Under the pieces are notes generated by a model. That model was not told where the DNA came from, ran no database searches, and worked only from the letters and a program-made list of their open reading frames with translations. Shown piece after piece: positions 5,463-6,870 of a stretch of 6,870 nt of DNA. Made by a program: the position numbers and the translations under genes. Origin of the DNA: Deltaproteobacteria bacterium (GTDB taxonomy: Bacteria; Myxococcota_A; UBA9160). The first letter of the stretch is position 1, and each line of letters opens with the position of its first letter. The stretch covers positions 3,019 to 9,888 of the forward strand of contig DOUU01000260.1 of assembly GCA_003520425.1 (NCBI GenBank), in the 5' to 3' direction.

Positions 5463-5492
5463 TGAAGCGCCCGGCGACTGACAAGCTTGGGA

Positions 5493-5505
5493 CCCGCTTC
5501 GCGGG
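5493..5505 (+). other. Small perfect hairpin in the leader region
   Basis: CCCGC (5493-5497) and GCGGG (5501-5505) form a 5-base stem with a TTC loop. No T-run follows, so it is not an intrinsic terminator. It lies 30 bases after the nested repeat structure and could belong to the same folded leader. Confidence 0.25.
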
Positions 5506-5661
5506 ACGAACTCGATGGAGGGCCTAGCCCCAATCGGACAATCTTGCGCGTGATCACAGAATAGAGCGTGAGTTACGAGAAGCTAGGGCTCAACACCAAC
5601 TTTCTGAAGGGTGAGAGAAACAAGAATGAGAATGCTTCACATCACCGGGTTGCGCCCAGTT

Positions 5662-5668
5662 GGGAGGT
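5662..5668 (+). promoter_or_regulatory. Ribosome binding site fixing the start at 5673
   Basis: GGGAGGT ends 4 bases before the ATG at 5673. The upstream GTG at 5568 has no such site, so this element decides the start of the 226-residue membrane protein. Confidence 0.65.
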
Positions 5669-5672
5669 AACA

Positions 5673-6353
5673 ATGAATGAACAAGACGGGCTAGCGCATA
5701 AAAGAATGAAGACACCAAGAGCAGCTGCCATCGCCGGCATACTCTTTTCTGTACTCCTTATCACCAGTCAGTTGCTTATCCGGCTCTCCATTCCTGCCGA
5801 TCCGTTGGGGCCGCCGGAAGATGTAGTGAGTCATTCGAAAGCTATCTCGCTTGCTCTGAACCTGCTGCCATTCGCTGGTATTGCCTTTCTGTGGTTCATT
5901 GCCGTGGTACGCGATCGGTTGGGAGCGTTAGAGGATCGCTTCTTTGCCACGGTTTTTCTGGGCAGCGGATTGCTGTATATCGCAATGACGTTTATCGCAG
6001 CAGCAGTGGCTGGTGGACTTATTCGGGTCTTGGGCAGTGCGCCGGACATCCTCAGACAGACGGGCGCTTATGCACTTGGCCGCGCTGAAATCTACCAGAC
6101 CATGAGCGTGTACGGAATCAAGATGGCCGGCGTGTTCATGTTCTCGACCTCGACGATCATTCTGCGGACTGGCATTGTTCTACGCTGGAATGGGCTCCTC
6201 GGCTATACATTGGCAGCAGTGCTAGTGCTGAGCATTGGAGCTATCGAATGGGTTCCCTTGGTTTTTCCGCTCTGGGTGTTCCTGATCAGCGCGGAAATTT
6301 TGATCAGGAACCTGCGCGGCAGATCGGAAGCTGGGGGACTCGCTGTCTCGTAG
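5673..6353 (+). CDS. Polytopic membrane protein, function unknown
   Basis: The product is 226 residues. After a short hydrophilic, basic start (MNEQDGLAHKRMKTPR) there are five or six hydrophobic segments: about 17-39, 58-79, 91-116, 147-169, and one or two between 175 and 212. The C-terminus is basic (IRNLRGRSEAGG). The positive charges at both ends suggest cytoplasmic termini. Short loops such as PADPLGPPEDVVSHSK (41-56) and RDRLGALEDRFF (80-91) separate the helices. No catalytic, transport or binding motif was recognised; it resembles unnamed multi-pass hypothetical proteins. The ATG at 5673 was chosen because GGGAGGT (5662-5668) lies directly before it; an in-frame GTG at 5568 would add 35 mostly hydrophilic residues and has no ribosome site. 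It is followed by aqpZ on the same strand after 309 bases, so a shared transcript is possible but not shown. Confidence 0.88.
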   Translation: MNEQDGLAHKRMKTPRAAAIAGILFSVLLITSQLLIRLSIPADPLGPPEDVVSHSKAISLALNLLPFAGIAFLWFIAVVRDRLGALEDRFFATVFLGSGLLYIAMTFIAAAVAGGLIRVLGSAPDILRQTGAYALGRAEIYQTMSVYGIKMAGVFMFSTSTIILRTGIVLRWNGLLGYTLAAVLVLSIGAIEWVPLVFPLWVFLISAEILIRNLRGRSEAGGLAVS

Positions 6354-6662
6354 ATGCGTCTCCCCTTGGGCCAAAGCTGGAGCCCGATGGAGCTGGGAGC
6401 TCGTCAGCCGGCCCCAGAGACAGCGCGCGAAAGTGCGCGAAGTGCCACAGGGACCTGTGGCGATCGTGACCCAGCCTGGGAAAAAGCCCGCTGTCGGCGA
6501 TGTCTCACCGCACTTCTGTGCTGGCCCGATTGGTGCAAGGTGATCCAGGCGTCGGATCGCACTCCCTGGGGCCTCGGGAGCGTGCGCGGACGCTTGAATG
6601 GTGGGTGATGACGTTTTCGGAAGAGACGGGGCGCGTCTCAACCGCAAGAGGAGTCTGACGAT
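6354..6662. other. Spacer upstream of aqpZ, no gene seen
   Basis: Open frames on both strands through here have compositions unlike folded proteins and no recognisable domain. The stretch contains a short inverted repeat CGCGC-GAAAGT-GCGCG around 6426-6440, the palindrome at 6444-6461, and a ribosome site GAGGAG (6648-6653) 9 bases before the aqpZ ATG. A promoter for aqpZ is expected but no convincing -35/-10 pair was identified. Confidence 0.5.
6444..6461. repeat. Perfect palindrome upstream of aqpZ
   Basis: GCCACAGG (6444-6451) and CCTGTGGC (6454-6461) are perfect 8-base complementary arms separated by only GA. The short centre favours a dimeric-regulator site on DNA, although as RNA it could form a 7-base stem with a 4-base loop. 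There is no T-run after it, so a terminator for the 5673 gene is less likely. Confidence 0.4.
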
Positions 6663-6870
6663 ATGAGCCTCGCCAAGCCTCTCGGAGCGGAATTCTTCGG
6701 CACCTTCTGGCTGGTGTTCGGCGGCTGCGGCGCGGCGGTTTTGGATGCAGCCTTCCCGCAGCTGGGCATTGGCTTTCTCGGCGTGGCCCTGGCTTTTGGT
6801 CTCACCTTGCTCACCATGGTCTACGCCATCGGGCACATTTCGGGCTGCCATATCAATCCGGCTGTTTCCG
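6663..6870 (+). CDS. aqpZ: Aquaporin Z, N-terminal part, 3' end beyond the window
   Basis: The 69 visible residues closely match bacterial AqpZ, the inner-membrane water channel of the major intrinsic protein family, which works as a tetramer. Visible marks are the conserved [16 protein letters not shown] (8-23) of the first membrane helix, [18 protein letters not shown] (35-52) of the second, and [13 protein letters not shown] (57-69) with the first NPA box at 65-67. NPA boxes line the pore and, with the second copy later in the protein, control selectivity. The E. coli protein has about 231 residues, so roughly the first third is present. GCH before NPA, where the E. coli protein has GGH, is common in other proteobacterial members as far as I recall. 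The start follows GAGGAG at 9 bases. Confidence 0.95.
   Translation, partial: MSLAKPLGAEFFGTFWLVFGGCGAAVLDAAFPQLGIGFLGVALAFGLTLLTMVYAIGHISGCHINPAVS

Larger units (their letters stand above)
4768..5672. other. Long spacer between divergent genes, no confident gene
   Basis: About 900 bases separate the lipoprotein start from the membrane-protein start at 5673. Both strands carry open frames here, but their predicted products are rich in Pro, Gly, Arg and Ser with no recognisable domain. What can be seen is the in-frame leader on the minus strand from 5010, the direct repeat pair at 4874-4916, a short tandem repeat at 5234-5254 (GCCTTGCAAGG then GCCTGCAAGG), the nested inverted repeats at 5405-5462, and the hairpin at 5493-5505. 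Promoters for both flanking genes must lie in it, but I could not identify a convincing -35/-10 pair. No tRNA, CRISPR repeat or transposase was seen. Confidence 0.55.

Noticed and set aside
5395..5570. Group II intron or known riboswitch
   Set aside because: No domain V-like motif, no intron reverse transcriptase and no consensus of a riboswitch class I know could be found.
5568..5672. Upstream GTG start for the 226-residue membrane protein
   Set aside because: No ribosome site precedes it and it adds 35 hydrophilic residues; the ATG at 5673 has GGGAGGT directly upstream.
6471..6490. CCCAG-C-CTGGG followed by AAAAAG as an intrinsic terminator
   Set aside because: The A-run is on the wrong side for the minus strand, and on the plus strand the hairpin is followed by A rather than T.

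Overview
The window reads as a G+C-rich bacterial chromosome segment, most likely proteobacterial. The aquaporin start closely resembles the Escherichia coli AqpZ N-terminus, the lipoprotein carries a Gram-negative style lipobox, and Shine-Dalgarno sites are strong. The exact lineage cannot be read from this window. It divides into an accessory left part (about 1-1940) and a more ordinary right part made of envelope-protein genes.

Left part, minus strand, reading from 1553 down to the window edge. It runs in order: a 58-residue ribbon-helix-helix (RHH) protein, an unrecognised 52-residue protein, an Abi-alpha (formerly DUF4393) family protein, and a single-pass membrane protein that runs off the left edge. 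The first three overlap by 4 bases (ATGA, then GTGA). The Abi-alpha stop and the membrane-protein start are bridged by a 17-codon reading frame that overlaps both by 4 bases. This is a tightly coupled unit and the best candidate in the window for an undescribed, possibly defence-related system. It is divergent from a serine recombinase gene at 1649 that breaks off just after its KLDRL motif, so the locus sits beside a decayed mobile-element gene. The 95 bases between them hold a small inverted repeat that could be an operator.

Centre. A complete DUF2254 membrane-protein gene (1957-3261, plus strand) is followed by a possible coupled 58-residue reading frame (3258-3434). A GC-rich hairpin lies at 3437-3455. 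Convergent to these is a 435-residue protein (4767 to 3460, minus strand) with a lipoprotein signal, a long helical region and a C-terminal membrane helix. It therefore appears to be anchored at both ends.

Right part. About 900 bases without a confident gene separate the lipoprotein from a divergent 226-residue polytopic membrane protein (5673-6353). This gap holds a signal-peptide-like in-frame leader with a good ribosome binding site (from 5010), a 14-base direct repeat pair and a nested inverted-repeat structure at 5405-5462. After a 309-base spacer with a perfect 8-base palindrome arm pair, the window ends inside aqpZ, the aquaporin Z gene. DUF2254, the lipoprotein, the 226-residue protein and AqpZ are all envelope proteins, but nothing in the sequence ties them into one pathway.
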